Positions 7,967 to 17,349 of a stretch of DNA of 64,000 bases are shown in pieces; position 1 is the first letter of the stretch, and each line of letters opens with the position of its first letter. This DNA comes from Pullilachnospira sp963929535 (GTDB lineage: Bacteria > Bacillota > Clostridia > Lachnospirales > Lachnospiraceae). Below the pieces are notes generated by a model. It had not been told where the DNA came from. It did no database searches and was given only the letters and a program-made list of their open reading frames with translations. Location: contig CAWVIZ010000009.1 in NCBI GenBank assembly GCA_963929535.1, forward strand, positions 62,001-126,000, written 5' to 3'. The position numbers and the translations under genes are program-made.

Positions 7967-10900
7967 TCAGCTCAGAAGCTCCATCAGCTCCTCACGGCTG
8001 AAGGAGGTCTGCCCGATGGCCTCTCCCCCCAGCACCTGATCTGCCAGTCTGCGTTTCTTTTCCTGAAGTTCCACGATCTTCTCTTCTATGGTTCCTCTGG
8101 CGATCAGCTTGTAAACCGTCACTACCTGTTTCTGGCCGATCCGGTGCACCCGGTCGGTGGCCTGATTTTCCACCGCCCCGTTCCACCAGGGATCGTAATG
8201 GATCACCATGTCCGCGCCGGTGAGATTCAGCCCGGTGCCTCCCGCTTTCAGGGAAATACAGAACACGGAAGTGTCATCCGCATTGAAGCTTTCCGCCATC
8301 CTGGCGCGATTTTCCTTGGATGTGCTTCCGGTCAGCAGGAAGTAGGAAATCCCTTCCTCTGACAGGCGGTTGGTGATCAGATCCAGCATAGATGTAAACT
8401 GGGAAAACAAAAGGATCTTGTGACCGCCCTCCACCGCGTTCTTTACCAGCTCCATACACAGATCCAGTTTTGCCGAACCGCCCTGATAATTGTCGTATTC
8501 CAGCGAAGGATCACAGCAGAGCTGACGAAGTCTGGTCAGCTCCGCCAGGATCTGAATCCTGGAGGTGGAAAATTCCGCATCCGTCTGTCCGGCAAGCTGC
8601 ATCCGCAGCCGCTGAGCATGGGCCTGGTACAGCTCCTTCTGCTCTCCCTCCATCTGCGCCGCCATTTTCTTCTCCAGCTTATCAGGAAGCTCTTTCAGAA
8701 CATCCTGCTTTTTCCTTCGGAGGATGAAGGGCGAGATCATTTTCTGCAGGCGTTCCATGACCTCCGGATCCTTCTGCTTCACAACCGGAAGCTCGAATTC
8801 GCTGCGGAATCTCTGGTAGGAGTACAGAAAGCCGGGCATGATATAGTCAAAAATACTCCACAGCTCCCCCAGACTGTTCTCCAGCGGTGTGCCGGACAGA
8901 GCGATCCGGAATCCCGCATGGATCCCCTTTACGGAACGGGCTGTCTGGGTACCGTGATTTTTGATATACTGTGCCTCATCGATGATCTGGCAGCCGAATT
9001 CCTGTCCTTCATATATTTCTTCATCCCGGCGCAGCAGATCGTAGGAGGTGATCAGAACATCGTCCCCCTCAGCCTGGATGATCTCTTTTCGCTCAGCGGC
9101 CGTCCCTACTGCCAGAGAAGCGCGCAGAGCAGGCGCGAACCGCTCCAGCTCACTCTTCCAGTTGTATACCAGAGAGGCAGGACAGACGATCAGGGCCCGT
9201 TTCCGCTCATCGGGCTGTTTCTCTTCATGCTCCGACAGCAGAAAGGCAATGGCCTGCAGCGTTTTTCCCAGCCCCATATCGTCCGCCAGGATTCCTCCGA
9301 ATCCATTGGCGCAGAGTGTTTTCAGCCACCGGAATCCATGCTTCTGGTATTCCCGGAGAATGTCCTCCAGGGAAGAAGGAATCTGAGCGTCGTTCTCCTC
9401 GATGGTTTTCATATCCCGGATCAGATGCCGGAAATTCCTGTCTTTGAAAATCTGCAGTCCCTCTCCCTTAAGACGGCTGTCCAGATACATGGCCCGATAA
9501 CTGGGCAGCTGAATTTCTTTTCCCTTCAGCATCCGGTCAGTGAGCTGAAGACTTTCCTTCAGATCCTGGAGCACGCGGATTCCTCCGTTGTCCATGCGGA
9601 TAAATTCCCCGTTTTTCAGCCGGTAATATTTTTTTCGCCTGTCGTAGCGGGAAAGAATTTCGGCCAGCTGATCCCGGGTCATCTGAGTACTGTCCAGAGT
9701 CATTTCCAGAAGATTCCCCTCCAGGCGGACTCCCACCTGCACTTTAACGCTGTCCGTCACCTTCAGGGATTTGAATTTTTCCGATACGAACACCTCGCCC
9801 AGGGCATGGATATTTTCCAGACCCTCCGTGAGGAAATCATAGATGGCATCCTCTCCCTGCAGAGCCATGCTCCGGCTTTTTTCATCGTATGCGAAGAAAT
9901 ACCGGGCTACTGTTCCCCGGACCATCAGTTCCCGGCTCACATCCCGGTTCGCCGCCGCTGCTTCCGTGGGAGAACTGTCATACAGGTCGAATTTTTTATC
10001 TCCATATACGGCATAGACCCGGCAGGTGATCATATCCCTCTGAGGAGCGTCCAGGTACAGCTGGAAGGAAGCCTCCGGGGGACGAAACTTCTCCGGGAGA
10101 AAATCCTTTCGTTCCACATGACACAGCTTCTCCAGATGGGGAAGGATCACCTGGCAGAAAGCGGGCACATCCGCCTTTTCGATGAAGTATTCTTTCTGCT
10201 GTCCGCTGTCCATAAGCTGCCAGAATTCATTGATCTCACCCAATTCTTCCGTGGGGATCCGGCAGATCACCGGCTCCGCGGGGCCTTCCGGATAGTACTG
10301 ATAACGGACTCCCTCGATCCTGGGGCAAAGGGAGGGCTTCAGCCAGATTCCGTCTTCCGTTCCCTCCACCAGAAGACGCTGCCGGGGCTTTTTTTCCTCC
10401 ACGCGGCTGGAAATGGCGCCTTCCGGGTATTCCACAGTGATCTCGCGGCTGCCCAGCAGATCCGTGAATTCATCCAGGGCTTCCCGGGAAAGCTCCAGCT
10501 CCCGGTTATTTCCCCGATAGGTAAAGCCAAAGCTGCGGTAATACGAATAATTGGGATCCTCCTTCACCCTTCTGCACAGAAACTCTGCCAGAGGCCGGCT
10601 CTCCGGAGTGAAAGCCTCCATGCTGTGGAGAAATTCCAGCTGTTTGCCGTAGGATACCGTGGAAAGATCCTCCATATCTTTCACAAACTTGTACACATTC
10701 TTCAGGATATACAGTTTTCGGATTCCCAGACGGAACCGCAGGGAAAACTGTCTGCCGTCGCAGATCAGAATGGGTTCCAGAGTTACCATCCCGGCCCGGC
10801 TCTCCGGCAGATACGCCGCCCGGTCCCGAAGAGAGTACCGGGATAAAAGCTCCTTGATATTCTTATCTGTGGATCGTTTTTTGGGCGTTGTTCTGCCAGG

Positions 10901-11296
10901 TTCTATTCCGGACATCCCCTTCTGTACGCCCAGATATTCCATGAGTCTGCGCAGATCATCCTCCGCCTCAAAAAGTGTCTGATCGCTCCTCCGGTCCAGA
11001 TAATCCAGCAGAACGGCCACACAGTGCTTGCAGATCCCGTCGTACTGTTCAAAAGCAGGACACTCACAGGAAATTTCCAGGAGGGAAGACTCGGTTTCGT
11101 TAACTGTGGCCGTAACCTGGTACTCATTCCCGTAGCTGCCCTCCACCCAGGCATTTATGGACGCCATCCGGGAACCGTCTTCATCCCGGAATTCATCCAG
11201 ATCCATGTCCAGAACCTGGTCCATGCGGTAAATATCCAGTCCCCGCTGATAGCTCCGGGAATGTGCAAGTTGTTTGATGGTAGATTTGCTGATCAT
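7967..11296 (-). CDS. SWIM zinc finger / SNF2 family helicase
   Basis: 1109 residues. N-terminal SWIM finger (CECPAFEQYDGICKHC, ~residues 76-91), a long bacterial SNF2-associated middle region, then the two-lobed Swi2/Snf2 ATPase: ILADDMGLGKTLQ (motif I, ~680), DEAQYIKNH (motif II), ALSGTPLENSLGELWSI (motif III) and VIHYDPWWNGAVENQATDRVHRIGQ (motif VI, near 1050). A double-stranded DNA translocase that may remodel protein-DNA complexes. A TATAAT box at 11327-11332 and AGGAG lie just upstream. The frames on the opposite strand are shadows of this gene. Confidence 0.94.
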   Translation of the reverse strand: MISKSTIKQLAHSRSYQRGLDIYRMDQVLDMDLDEFRDEDGSRMASINAWVEGSYGNEYQVTATVNETESSLLEISCECPAFEQYDGICKHCVAVLLDYLDRRSDQTLFEAEDDLRRLMEYLGVQKGMSGIEPGRTTPKKRSTDKNIKELLSRYSLRDRAAYLPESRAGMVTLEPILICDGRQFSLRFRLGIRKLYILKNVYKFVKDMEDLSTVSYGKQLEFLHSMEAFTPESRPLAEFLCRRVKEDPNYSYYRSFGFTYRGNNRELELSREALDEFTDLLGSREITVEYPEGAISSRVEEKKPRQRLLVEGTEDGIWLKPSLCPRIEGVRYQYYPEGPAEPVICRIPTEELGEINEFWQLMDSGQQKEYFIEKADVPAFCQVILPHLEKLCHVERKDFLPEKFRPPEASFQLYLDAPQRDMITCRVYAVYGDKKFDLYDSSPTEAAAANRDVSRELMVRGTVARYFFAYDEKSRSMALQGEDAIYDFLTEGLENIHALGEVFVSEKFKSLKVTDSVKVQVGVRLEGNLLEMTLDSTQMTRDQLAEILSRYDRRKKYYRLKNGEFIRMDNGGIRVLQDLKESLQLTDRMLKGKEIQLPSYRAMYLDSRLKGEGLQIFKDRNFRHLIRDMKTIEENDAQIPSSLEDILREYQKHGFRWLKTLCANGFGGILADDMGLGKTLQAIAFLLSEHEEKQPDERKRALIVCPASLVYNWKSELERFAPALRASLAVGTAAERKEIIQAEGDDVLITSYDLLRRDEEIYEGQEFGCQIIDEAQYIKNHGTQTARSVKGIHAGFRIALSGTPLENSLGELWSIFDYIMPGFLYSYQRFRSEFELPVVKQKDPEVMERLQKMISPFILRRKKQDVLKELPDKLEKKMAAQMEGEQKELYQAHAQRLRMQLAGQTDAEFSTSRIQILAELTRLRQLCCDPSLEYDNYQGGSAKLDLCMELVKNAVEGGHKILLFSQFTSMLDLITNRLSEEGISYFLLTGSTSKENRARMAESFNADDTSVFCISLKAGGTGLNLTGADMVIHYDPWWNGAVENQATDRVHRIGQKQVVTVYKLIARGTIEEKIVELQEKKRRLADQVLGGEAIGQTSFSREELMELLS

Positions 11297-11543
11297 AAGT
11301 GAGTGCTCCTGTTCTTATTATATCCTGAATTTGCTGTTATCTGTCGTTTTATAAAACAGTAATGGGTTCCGATATTTATCATAAGCAAACGGGCAGGAAA
11401 TTTCAATAGAAGAACTCTTTTTTCTGGCTGTTTTTGGATACAGCTGCTATACTGAAAAAGAAAATCCGTTCTCTCCATGAATTGGAGATGAGAAGGAAAA
11501 AGAACCTTCAGAATACGGCAGAACAGATTAGGAGGATATTAGG

Positions 11544-12150
11544 ATGGATTTAACAAAATTTCAATGGATCAGACAGCCTCGGGACTGGAGAATGACAGAT
11601 GACAGGATTGAGGTCACAACAGAGCCTCATACAGACCTGTGGCAGAGGACATACTATCATTTCCGTAATGATAATGCTCCCGTCCTTCAGATGGAAACAG
11701 AGGAAAAGTATTTCAGTTTTACTGTGAAAACAGATTTCAGTGACAGCCATCACAGATTTGACCAATGCGGGATCGTCATGTATTTGGATAGCGAAAATTG
11801 GCTGAAAGGTTCTGTGGAATATGAAAATAAGGAATATCAGCATTTAGGAAGTGTTGTAAACTAATCAGGGATATTCCGACTGGGCGACAACAGTGATCGA
11901 CGCGGATGTCAGATCCATGTGGTATCGTTTCAGCAGAAGAGAGGATGATTATCGGATCGAATGTTCCGTGGATGGCAAAAGTTTTCAGCAGATGAGAATC
12001 TGCCATATGTACAGGGGCAGCGGAAAAATCCGGTTTGGAATCTATGCGTGTTCACCGGAAGATTCTTCTTTTAAAGCCGTTTTTTCCAATCTACAGCTGA
12101 CAGAATGTCAATGGAAGGCCCATGACGGGCAGCAGCCGGACGAAGACTGA
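11544..12150 (+). pseudogene. DUF1349 (regulation of enolase-like) protein, frameshifted
   Basis: The first part (11544-11864) gives a typical DUF1349 N-half ending YENKEYQHLGSVVN then a stop; the C-half (from about 11863) continues in another frame as NQGYSDWATTVIDADVRSMW and runs to 12150. Removing one A from the AAA near 11858-11860 restores a single ~200-residue protein with the usual HLGSVVTNxGYSDW joint. So this is a one-base insertion, either a real frameshift or a homopolymer sequencing error. DUF1349 proteins have a concanavalin-like sandwich and bind sugars. GGAGG precedes the start. Confidence 0.85.
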
Positions 12151-12166
12151 TACTACGCATAATACA

Positions 12167-12200
12167 GCCGGACGATCCGCCCATTCCGAATCCGTCCGGC
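12167..12200. terminator. Inverted repeat between convergent genes
   Basis: GCCGGACG (12167-12174) pairs exactly with CGTCCGGC (12193-12200). Placed where the DUF1349 gene and the minus-strand regulator converge; no clear T tract, so it is only a probable terminator. Confidence 0.45.
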
Positions 12201-12216
12201 CATATCTTCTGTTCTG

Positions 12217-12897
12217 TTATAAATTATGATCTTTCAGGGCGACCACGGGGATACGATATCCGATAGACCGGACGCACTGGATCATGTCTCTCTGCCCCAC
12301 GGCTTTCCGTATCTGTTTGATATGAGTATCCACATGGCGAAGAGAGCTTCTTTTCCGCTGGGGCAAAAGCTGATTGATCTGCTCCCTGGGAACCACCTGA
12401 CCGATGCGTTCCGCCAGGATCAGAAGGACATCGTAATCATATCCTTTCAGGTCCAGGGGGATCCCTTTCCAGCGCACCTCCCGGCGATACTGGTCAATCA
12501 TCAGATTTCCCAGAAACATAGTCCGCTGTTCCCAGAATTCCGCAGGAATGCAGTGACAGATCAGCCGCCGGAATTCCAGAGGGCAGGAAGGGTAAAAGGC
12601 ATATTCCTGGATATACCTGCGGTACGCGCCAAGGGTACGGATACTGTCGCTTCGCTTGGACATCAGAATCACCTTCTGCCGGGTACATAAATCCCCCAGA
12701 GTTTTCTCCGGTATTGTTTTCAGCCCTTCCAGATCCGAACAGATCACAGATATATCGCAGTGCGGCGAACTGTCCTGCTTCTGCATATGTATTGTCCTGC
12801 TGACACGTATTCCCAAAAGAAATGCCAGCTGCTGGATCCTATTGCAGATATCCTCATCCTTTGCCAGATTGACCATTGTAAAAGATGTCATTTGCAC
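12217..12897 (-). CDS. OmpR-type winged-helix regulator with degenerate receiver
   Basis: 226 residues. The C-terminal ~95 residues are an OmpR/PhoB winged helix (LDLKGYDYDVLLILAERIGQVVPREQINQLL ... LRHVDTHIKQIRKAVGQ ... VRSIGYRI). The N-terminal ~120 residues have the size of a receiver domain but lack the acidic pocket and a recognisable phospho-acceptor Asp, so it probably is not a classical phosphorelay protein. Last gene of the minus-strand operon with the NEW3 protein and ABC transporter, and presumably its own regulator. No cognate kinase nearby. Confidence 0.8.
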   Translation of the reverse strand: MQMTSFTMVNLAKDEDICNRIQQLAFLLGIRVSRTIHMQKQDSSPHCDISVICSDLEGLKTIPEKTLGDLCTRQKVILMSKRSDSIRTLGAYRRYIQEYAFYPSCPLEFRRLICHCIPAEFWEQRTMFLGNLMIDQYRREVRWKGIPLDLKGYDYDVLLILAERIGQVVPREQINQLLPQRKRSSLRHVDTHIKQIRKAVGQRDMIQCVRSIGYRIPVVALKDHNL

Positions 12898-12906
12898 ATC
12901 CTCCTT

Positions 12907-13734
12907 CTACTGAGCCCGGATCTCCTGGCGCATGAAGCAGCAGAAAGATCCGGCGAAGGAGATCAGCATCATGGCGATCAGACCCGTAAGGTGCGGCCAT
13001 ACCAGCAGCAGGCTCTGCCCCAGGGACAGATAGCTGGTGACGGCGCCCTCCAGCTGGTTCACCGTTACCACATTGATGGAGCGGATGGAAGGATTCATGA
13101 TCGTGGCAGACGCTTCACTGAAAAGATAGTACGGAGATATTCTGTTGATGTTCAGCTCCAGTGTATAGTTATCCAGCGAATTGATCATTGCATTCCATTC
13201 GTTGTCTACAGGATATACCGCATTTGCGATAATGCTGGCGATTACCGCGGCGCCTGCCAGAAATTTTCCTATGATGATGGAATCCCGGTAAATTGGCTGG
13301 GCAGCCAGACGGTTCAGAGTTCCACCCATACGTTCGCTGTTGATCGCGTCAAATCCCAGCGTCAGCCCCAGGAAAGGTCCCAGAAGTCCGATAAATGTCA
13401 AGAAGGAAGGAATAGAATTCCCGCTGGTGGTATACAGCTCCAGAAACAGATATTCTGTTCCCGCTTCAGCGGCATCGGAAAGTCCGGAAAGCGCTCCGTA
13501 AAGGCTGGCCAGACAGGTTCCGTAGATCAGCACCAGAATGATCAGAAATCTTCTGCTGGTGAGATGGTCTGCCAGTTCCTTCAAAAACAATGCCTTCAGG
13601 CCGCTATTTCTTCCCGGAAGCGTTTGTTCGTTTCCAGAAGAAGGGGAGGGTAAAACTTTTTTTGCTTTCTCCTTCACTGTAGTCATACACTTCGGAAGCT
13701 CCCGCTTTTTCAAAATATAATCTGTAAATCTCAT
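12907..13734 (-). CDS. ABC-2 type permease, apparently with an internal deletion
   Basis: 275 residues. KELADHLTSRRFLIILVLIYG starts the first membrane helix, GLLGPFLGLTLGFDAINSERMGGTLN the second, and LLVWPHLTGLIAMMLISFAGSFCCFM is the last. After IIGKFLAGAAVI the protein passes straight to ANAVYPVDNEW; in related permeases as I know them roughly 70 residues with two further helices lie here, so an in-frame deletion is likely (four instead of six helices). Start at 13734 has AAAGGAGG at good spacing, which makes it overlap the ATPase gene by 131 nt in another frame. Confidence 0.72.
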   Translation of the reverse strand: MRFTDYILKKRELPKCMTTVKEKAKKVLPSPSSGNEQTLPGRNSGLKALFLKELADHLTSRRFLIILVLIYGTCLASLYGALSGLSDAAEAGTEYLFLELYTTSGNSIPSFLTFIGLLGPFLGLTLGFDAINSERMGGTLNRLAAQPIYRDSIIIGKFLAGAAVIASIIANAVYPVDNEWNAMINSLDNYTLELNINRISPYYLFSEASATIMNPSIRSINVVTVNQLEGAVTSYLSLGQSLLLVWPHLTGLIAMMLISFAGSFCCFMRQEIRAQ

Positions 13735-14638
13735 CCAAATCGCCTCCTTTCTGGTGCATATGCAATATGGTATATCCCTGTGTTCCCAGAAAAGAGGTGA
13801 GTTCCCCCCTGAGATCCCGGGTGGAATAAATGGTAAATAAGTCCTCGTCCTGTTCCAGCCGTTCCAATCCCTTCTGATTTTTCAGCATTTCCTTCAGCCG
13901 TTCATCACAGGGATTCACCTGGAGATCCAGGGTGTAATGATTTTCGCTTTGAAGCTGACGCCCCAGCTCCTGGATTTTTCCGCAGGCCACCAGATTTCCA
14001 TCCACAAAAATCCCTACCCGGTCACATACCTGCTGGATCTGATAGAGCTGATGGGATGAGATCAGCAGCGTTCTGCCATCCTTGCGGGAAAGCTCCCGCA
14101 TCAGTCCCAAAAGCTGGCGCATGCCTTCGGGATCGATTCCCAGTGTAGGCTCATCCATAATGATGATCTGAGGGTCTTTCATCAGTACGTCCGCGATCCC
14201 CAGTCTCTGACGCATACCCTTGGAATACGTTCCCGTTTTCTGATCCGCCGCATGGGTCATTCCCACCCGGTCCAGAAGCCGGGTGATCTGATCTTCCATC
14301 TGCTGGCCCCTCAGTCCGTTCAGTCTTCCGGTAAAACGGAGATTTTCTCTTCCTGTCATATCGGGATAAAATCCCACGTTATCCGGAAGATATCCCACGA
14401 TCCCTTTGATCCTGATGGAATTCCGGGCACAGTCTACGCCTCTGATCAGCGCCTGCCCCTCTGTGGGCTCCGTCAGCCCCAGGAGCATCAGGATCGTGGT
14501 GGTCTTCCCCGCTCCGTTGGGACCCAGCAGACCGAAGATTTCCCCCTGGCGGATGGTGAGATTCAGCTTGCTGACTGCCGTTTTTTCTCCATATTTTTTG
14601 GTCAGCCCTCTTGTCTCGATCAACGTCGTTGCTTCCAT
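13604..14638 (-). CDS. ABC transporter ATP-binding protein
   Basis: 344 residues. Walker A GPNGAGKTT, Q-loop, signature YSKGMRQRLG, Walker B IIIMDEPTLGIDPEG and the His switch ISSHQ are all present, followed by a ~90-residue C-terminal extension ending near DEIYRLYFEKAG as in drug/nitrous-oxide type ABC-2 ATPases. Follows the NEW3 protein gene by 3 nt. Partner of the permease at 12907; together they probably move a protein or lipid-linked substrate. Confidence 0.92.
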   Translation of the reverse strand: MEATTLIETRGLTKKYGEKTAVSKLNLTIRQGEIFGLLGPNGAGKTTTILMLLGLTEPTEGQALIRGVDCARNSIRIKGIVGYLPDNVGFYPDMTGRENLRFTGRLNGLRGQQMEDQITRLLDRVGMTHAADQKTGTYSKGMRQRLGIADVLMKDPQIIIMDEPTLGIDPEGMRQLLGLMRELSRKDGRTLLISSHQLYQIQQVCDRVGIFVDGNLVACGKIQELGRQLQSENHYTLDLQVNPCDERLKEMLKNQKGLERLEQDEDLFTIYSTRDLRGELTSFLGTQGYTILHMHQKGGDLDEIYRLYFEKAGASEVYDYSEGESKKSFTLPFFWKRTNASGKK

Positions 14639-14641
14639 ACC

Positions 14642-15838
14642 TTACCTTCTTCCATATTTTTTAAATACAAAGCCCACGCCGCACACCAGGATCACGATCA
14701 CACATACGGCCGCGATCCCCCATGCGGTTCTGGTCTTGACCGTGATGCGGAACTGGGCATCCGCCGTGGTCTCATCTGCCGTGGCAGTGATGGTAGCCAT
14801 GTAATCGCCCGTCACCGCGTCGGAATCCGGTGTGATGTAAGCCGTTACCTCTGTTGTAGCCCCCGCTTCCAGGGTGTCGATGGTGGACTCATCAAAGCTG
14901 ATCTCCCAACTGTCGCTGGGGGCGCTTGACGTAAGTTCAATATTTTCCAGATCCACATTTCCGGTATTTTTGATCTGAAGGGTCACGGATTTCTCATCGT
15001 TGGCATAAGCGTCCAGACTGAGATTTCCACTGGATGTGGTAACCTCCAGTCCGTAAGTTCCGGTGATGGTGACTGTCAGATCCATGGTCAGCGTCTCGTT
15101 GGCGGATTCCGCTGTACAGGTGATCGTGTAATCTCCCTGTTCCGCAGTCTCCGGCGGGGTGATATCCACAGTAACCGTACTGCTGGATGCCGCTTCCACA
15201 TCCAGACTGGATACCTGGGTACTGTCGCTGGAGAAACTTACCTGCCATCCGTCAGGGGCTTCCGCGGTAAGGCTGTAGGTCTGAGGCATAGCCTGGTTAT
15301 TGGCCAGTGCCGTCTCGAAGCTGAAGCTGCTTCCCACGGCGCCTTCCTGTTCCGGGTATTCCGCGGAGAAACTGCTGCTTCCGGTGGCGGCTGTGGTGAT
15401 GGTCACATCCAGCGAAAGGGTATCCGTATTTTCTCCTCCCGCGTCAGCACCCAGAACGATGGAATAAGTACCCTCTTCGGCATCGTCCGGAACCGTCAGA
15501 TTAAAGGTGGCCAGATCAGATTCTGCGCTGGAGGAACCGGAATCCACATGTACTTTGGTGATCTCGCCGCTGCTTCCGCTGAAGTAACCCTCCCAGCCGC
15601 TGGGAATGGATTCCACAGACAGAGCCGCATCCATGCTGTCTCCGGAAAGGCTGTCAAAATCCAGACCAAAGCTGAGATTTTCTCCCGCGCTGGCTGTTAC
15701 GCCTGGATAATCCGTACTCATTTCCAGCCCTCCCGCTGCCCAAACGTCCGCGGGCAGACCTGTGATCAGCGCTCCTATCATCAGCGCTGAGGCGACTCCT
15801 GCTCCCAGCCTGCTTCTTGACAAATTTCTCTTTCTCAT
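14642..15838 (-). CDS. NEW3-domain surface protein, membrane anchored
   Basis: 398 residues. Signal peptide (RSRLGAGVASALMIGALITG, cleavage near VWAAGG), three ~100-residue beta-sandwich repeats of the NEW3/CARDB-like kind (each with a VPDDAEEGTYSI or PETAEQGDYTI motif, last TPDSDAVTGDYMATI), and a C-terminal helix (TAWGIAAVCVIVILVCGVGFVF) with a basic tail. The protein is therefore outside the membrane and anchored by its C-terminus. First gene of the operon with the ABC ATPase and permease; such pairings suggest the NEW3 protein is a transporter partner. Very acidic and Ser/Thr rich. Confidence 0.85.
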   Translation of the reverse strand: MRKRNLSRSRLGAGVASALMIGALITGLPADVWAAGGLEMSTDYPGVTASAGENLSFGLDFDSLSGDSMDAALSVESIPSGWEGYFSGSSGEITKVHVDSGSSSAESDLATFNLTVPDDAEEGTYSIVLGADAGGENTDTLSLDVTITTAATGSSSFSAEYPEQEGAVGSSFSFETALANNQAMPQTYSLTAEAPDGWQVSFSSDSTQVSSLDVEAASSSTVTVDITPPETAEQGDYTITCTAESANETLTMDLTVTITGTYGLEVTTSSGNLSLDAYANDEKSVTLQIKNTGNVDLENIELTSSAPSDSWEISFDESTIDTLEAGATTEVTAYITPDSDAVTGDYMATITATADETTADAQFRITVKTRTAWGIAAVCVIVILVCGVGFVFKKYGRR

Positions 15839-16181
15839 AAAATAAATGCTCCTTTCCTGGAAATTTTCCTGCTCATCGTCTTTCCGGAACTCTTGGCGGG
15901 AATCCCCCAGTCCGTGGCTCCGTACGATGAATGATCCTGTTTTCAGAGAACATATCAGCTTTCTGCTGTCCCGAAAGACCCTGGGCGCCGGCGGCAGCTT
16001 CTCTGACGCAAGGGCAGAGCGGAGTGACAGTGAAGCCTGAAAGCTGAACTGTTACGATTTTAGCGGTAAATTGTGACTGTTCATTGATATGAATGTGTTT
16101 TTAAGTGAAACAAAATATAAACTATATTAAATTTATATAAAGAATTTCTTAATATTTTATGATATGAGGGCAGATTTGCAG
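15839..16181. other. Intergenic region upstream of the NEW3 operon
   Basis: No gene. From 16063 to 16180 it is markedly AT-rich and should hold the operon promoter, but no clear -35/-10 pair can be chosen. One copy of the dispersed element (AAGCCTGAAAGCTGAACTGTTAC, read in two parts) lies at about 16028-16054. Confidence 0.4.
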
Positions 16182-16216
16182 TTTAAAAAAAACAGCAGAT
16201 ATGGTATCTGCTGTTT
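16182..16216 (-). terminator. Terminator of aroK
   Basis: AAACAGCAGAT (16190-16200) pairs with ATCTGCTGTTT (16206-16216); on the minus strand the hairpin is followed by an eight-T run. Confidence 0.88.
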
Positions 16217-16237
16217 CTCCTTATCATCCGTATGTTT

Positions 16238-16813
16238 TCATGAAGGAATGGGATCGGGCCGGGCTTCATCCAGCTTCCTCAGCCTTTCTGCGATCTCTTC
16301 ACAGATTTCGGAAGCATCCCTGCCGTCTGTCCAGACTGTTATATCTGCGGCCGCCTGATACTTTTCCCGGCGCTGACTCATCAGAAGTTCAATATCCTCC
16401 ACAGACTTCCGGTTCTCCAAAAGGGGCCGGTCGTGATCGTCCATGACCCGCTCCAGGATGGTTTCCGGCCGTGCAGTCAGAAGAACTACCCTTCCATTTT
16501 TTTTCATCTCAGCCACATTCCGCTCCCGGAGCGGAGTTCCGCCGCCGCAGGAAATGACCACATTGGTTCTGCCCTGCAGCCGGATCAGCAGCCCGGTTTC
16601 CAGATCACGGAAATATTCTTCCCCATGGATCCGGAAGATTTCCGGAATGCTCATCCCTTCCTGCTGAGCGATGAGCTGATCCATTTCCACCGCATCCATG
16701 GCATACATTGTGCTCAGATACTGGGAAACGGTGCTCTTTCCCACTCCCATAAAGCCGATCAGTACAACGTTATAGGGAAACGGGCTTCGCTTGCGTTTCA
16801 ATTGTTGTTCCAT
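16238..16813 (-). CDS. aroK: Shikimate kinase
   Basis: 191 residues. Phosphorylates shikimate at the 3-hydroxyl in aromatic amino acid synthesis. Walker A GFMGVGKST (~19), the shikimate-binding acid in DAVEMDQLI (~41), Arg of GEEYFRDLE, the GGG turn ISCGGGTPLRERN (~88) and the lid arginine region MDDHDRPLLENR (~128) are all visible. Slightly long C-terminus rich in charged residues. Downstream of, and probably co-transcribed with, the flavin-binding protein gene; terminated at 16182-16216. Confidence 0.93.
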   Translation of the reverse strand: MEQQLKRKRSPFPYNVVLIGFMGVGKSTVSQYLSTMYAMDAVEMDQLIAQQEGMSIPEIFRIHGEEYFRDLETGLLIRLQGRTNVVISCGGGTPLRERNVAEMKKNGRVVLLTARPETILERVMDDHDRPLLENRKSVEDIELLMSQRREKYQAAADITVWTDGRDASEICEEIAERLRKLDEARPDPIPS

Positions 16814-16831
16814 TTTTCAGTTACTCCTGTC

Positions 16832-17227
16832 TTACCGGATCTCAATCGTCCTGGGTTCTTCCGTGAAGGAACAGATCTGTGCCTTTACATTGTTCAGCCG
16901 GAATACCTCTGTGTTTCCGTCTCCCGGCTGATACATTTTCTGAAGGGACGGGTAATTCTCCAGCATGTGCTGCTGGGCCTCCAGCCGCTGGTCAAGTACC
17001 GCTTCCGCCTGCAGACGGATCCATTTGCCCTTGTGCATGCCGCAGATCTCGATCCTGGGGTCTGCCTTCATCTGGCGGGATACGCTTTTGACCTTTCCTG
17101 TCTGGATATACAGTCCGCCTTCATACAGATCAATGGTTCCAAAGGGCCGCACCCGGGGGCGGCCATCCTCCAGAGTGGCCAGATAATAGGTTCCGCAGCT
17201 TTTCAGAAATTCGTATATTTCATTCAT
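16832..17227 (-). CDS. Pyridoxamine 5'-phosphate oxidase-like flavin-binding protein
   Basis: 131 residues. Small split-barrel protein: YYLATLEDGRPRVRPFGTIDLYEGGLYIQTGKVKSVSRQM is typical of FMN- or F420-type PPOX-fold proteins of the anaerobic Firmicute kind. Start at 17227 chosen for the AAGGAGG just upstream; the extension to 17266 has no ribosome site. The biochemical role is unknown. Confidence 0.85.
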   Translation of the reverse strand: MNEIYEFLKSCGTYYLATLEDGRPRVRPFGTIDLYEGGLYIQTGKVKSVSRQMKADPRIEICGMHKGKWIRLQAEAVLDQRLEAQQHMLENYPSLQKMYQPGDGNTEVFRLNNVKAQICSFTEEPRTIEIR

Positions 17228-17349
17228 ACCGTATCCTCCTTGTAAACCTTTCAGGCCTCGTTTCATGCTCTGAGGCCGGCGCGTCTGTTTTTATCTTGCC
17301 TCTTTTTTGGCGGTTTGTCAATTGCGGAAGACAAAAAAGATGCGGCAGC

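Noticed and set aside
8420..10846. 808-codon open frame opposite the SNF2 helicase
   Set aside because: The helicase motifs on the other strand are complete; the antisense frame has no domain and no start signal.
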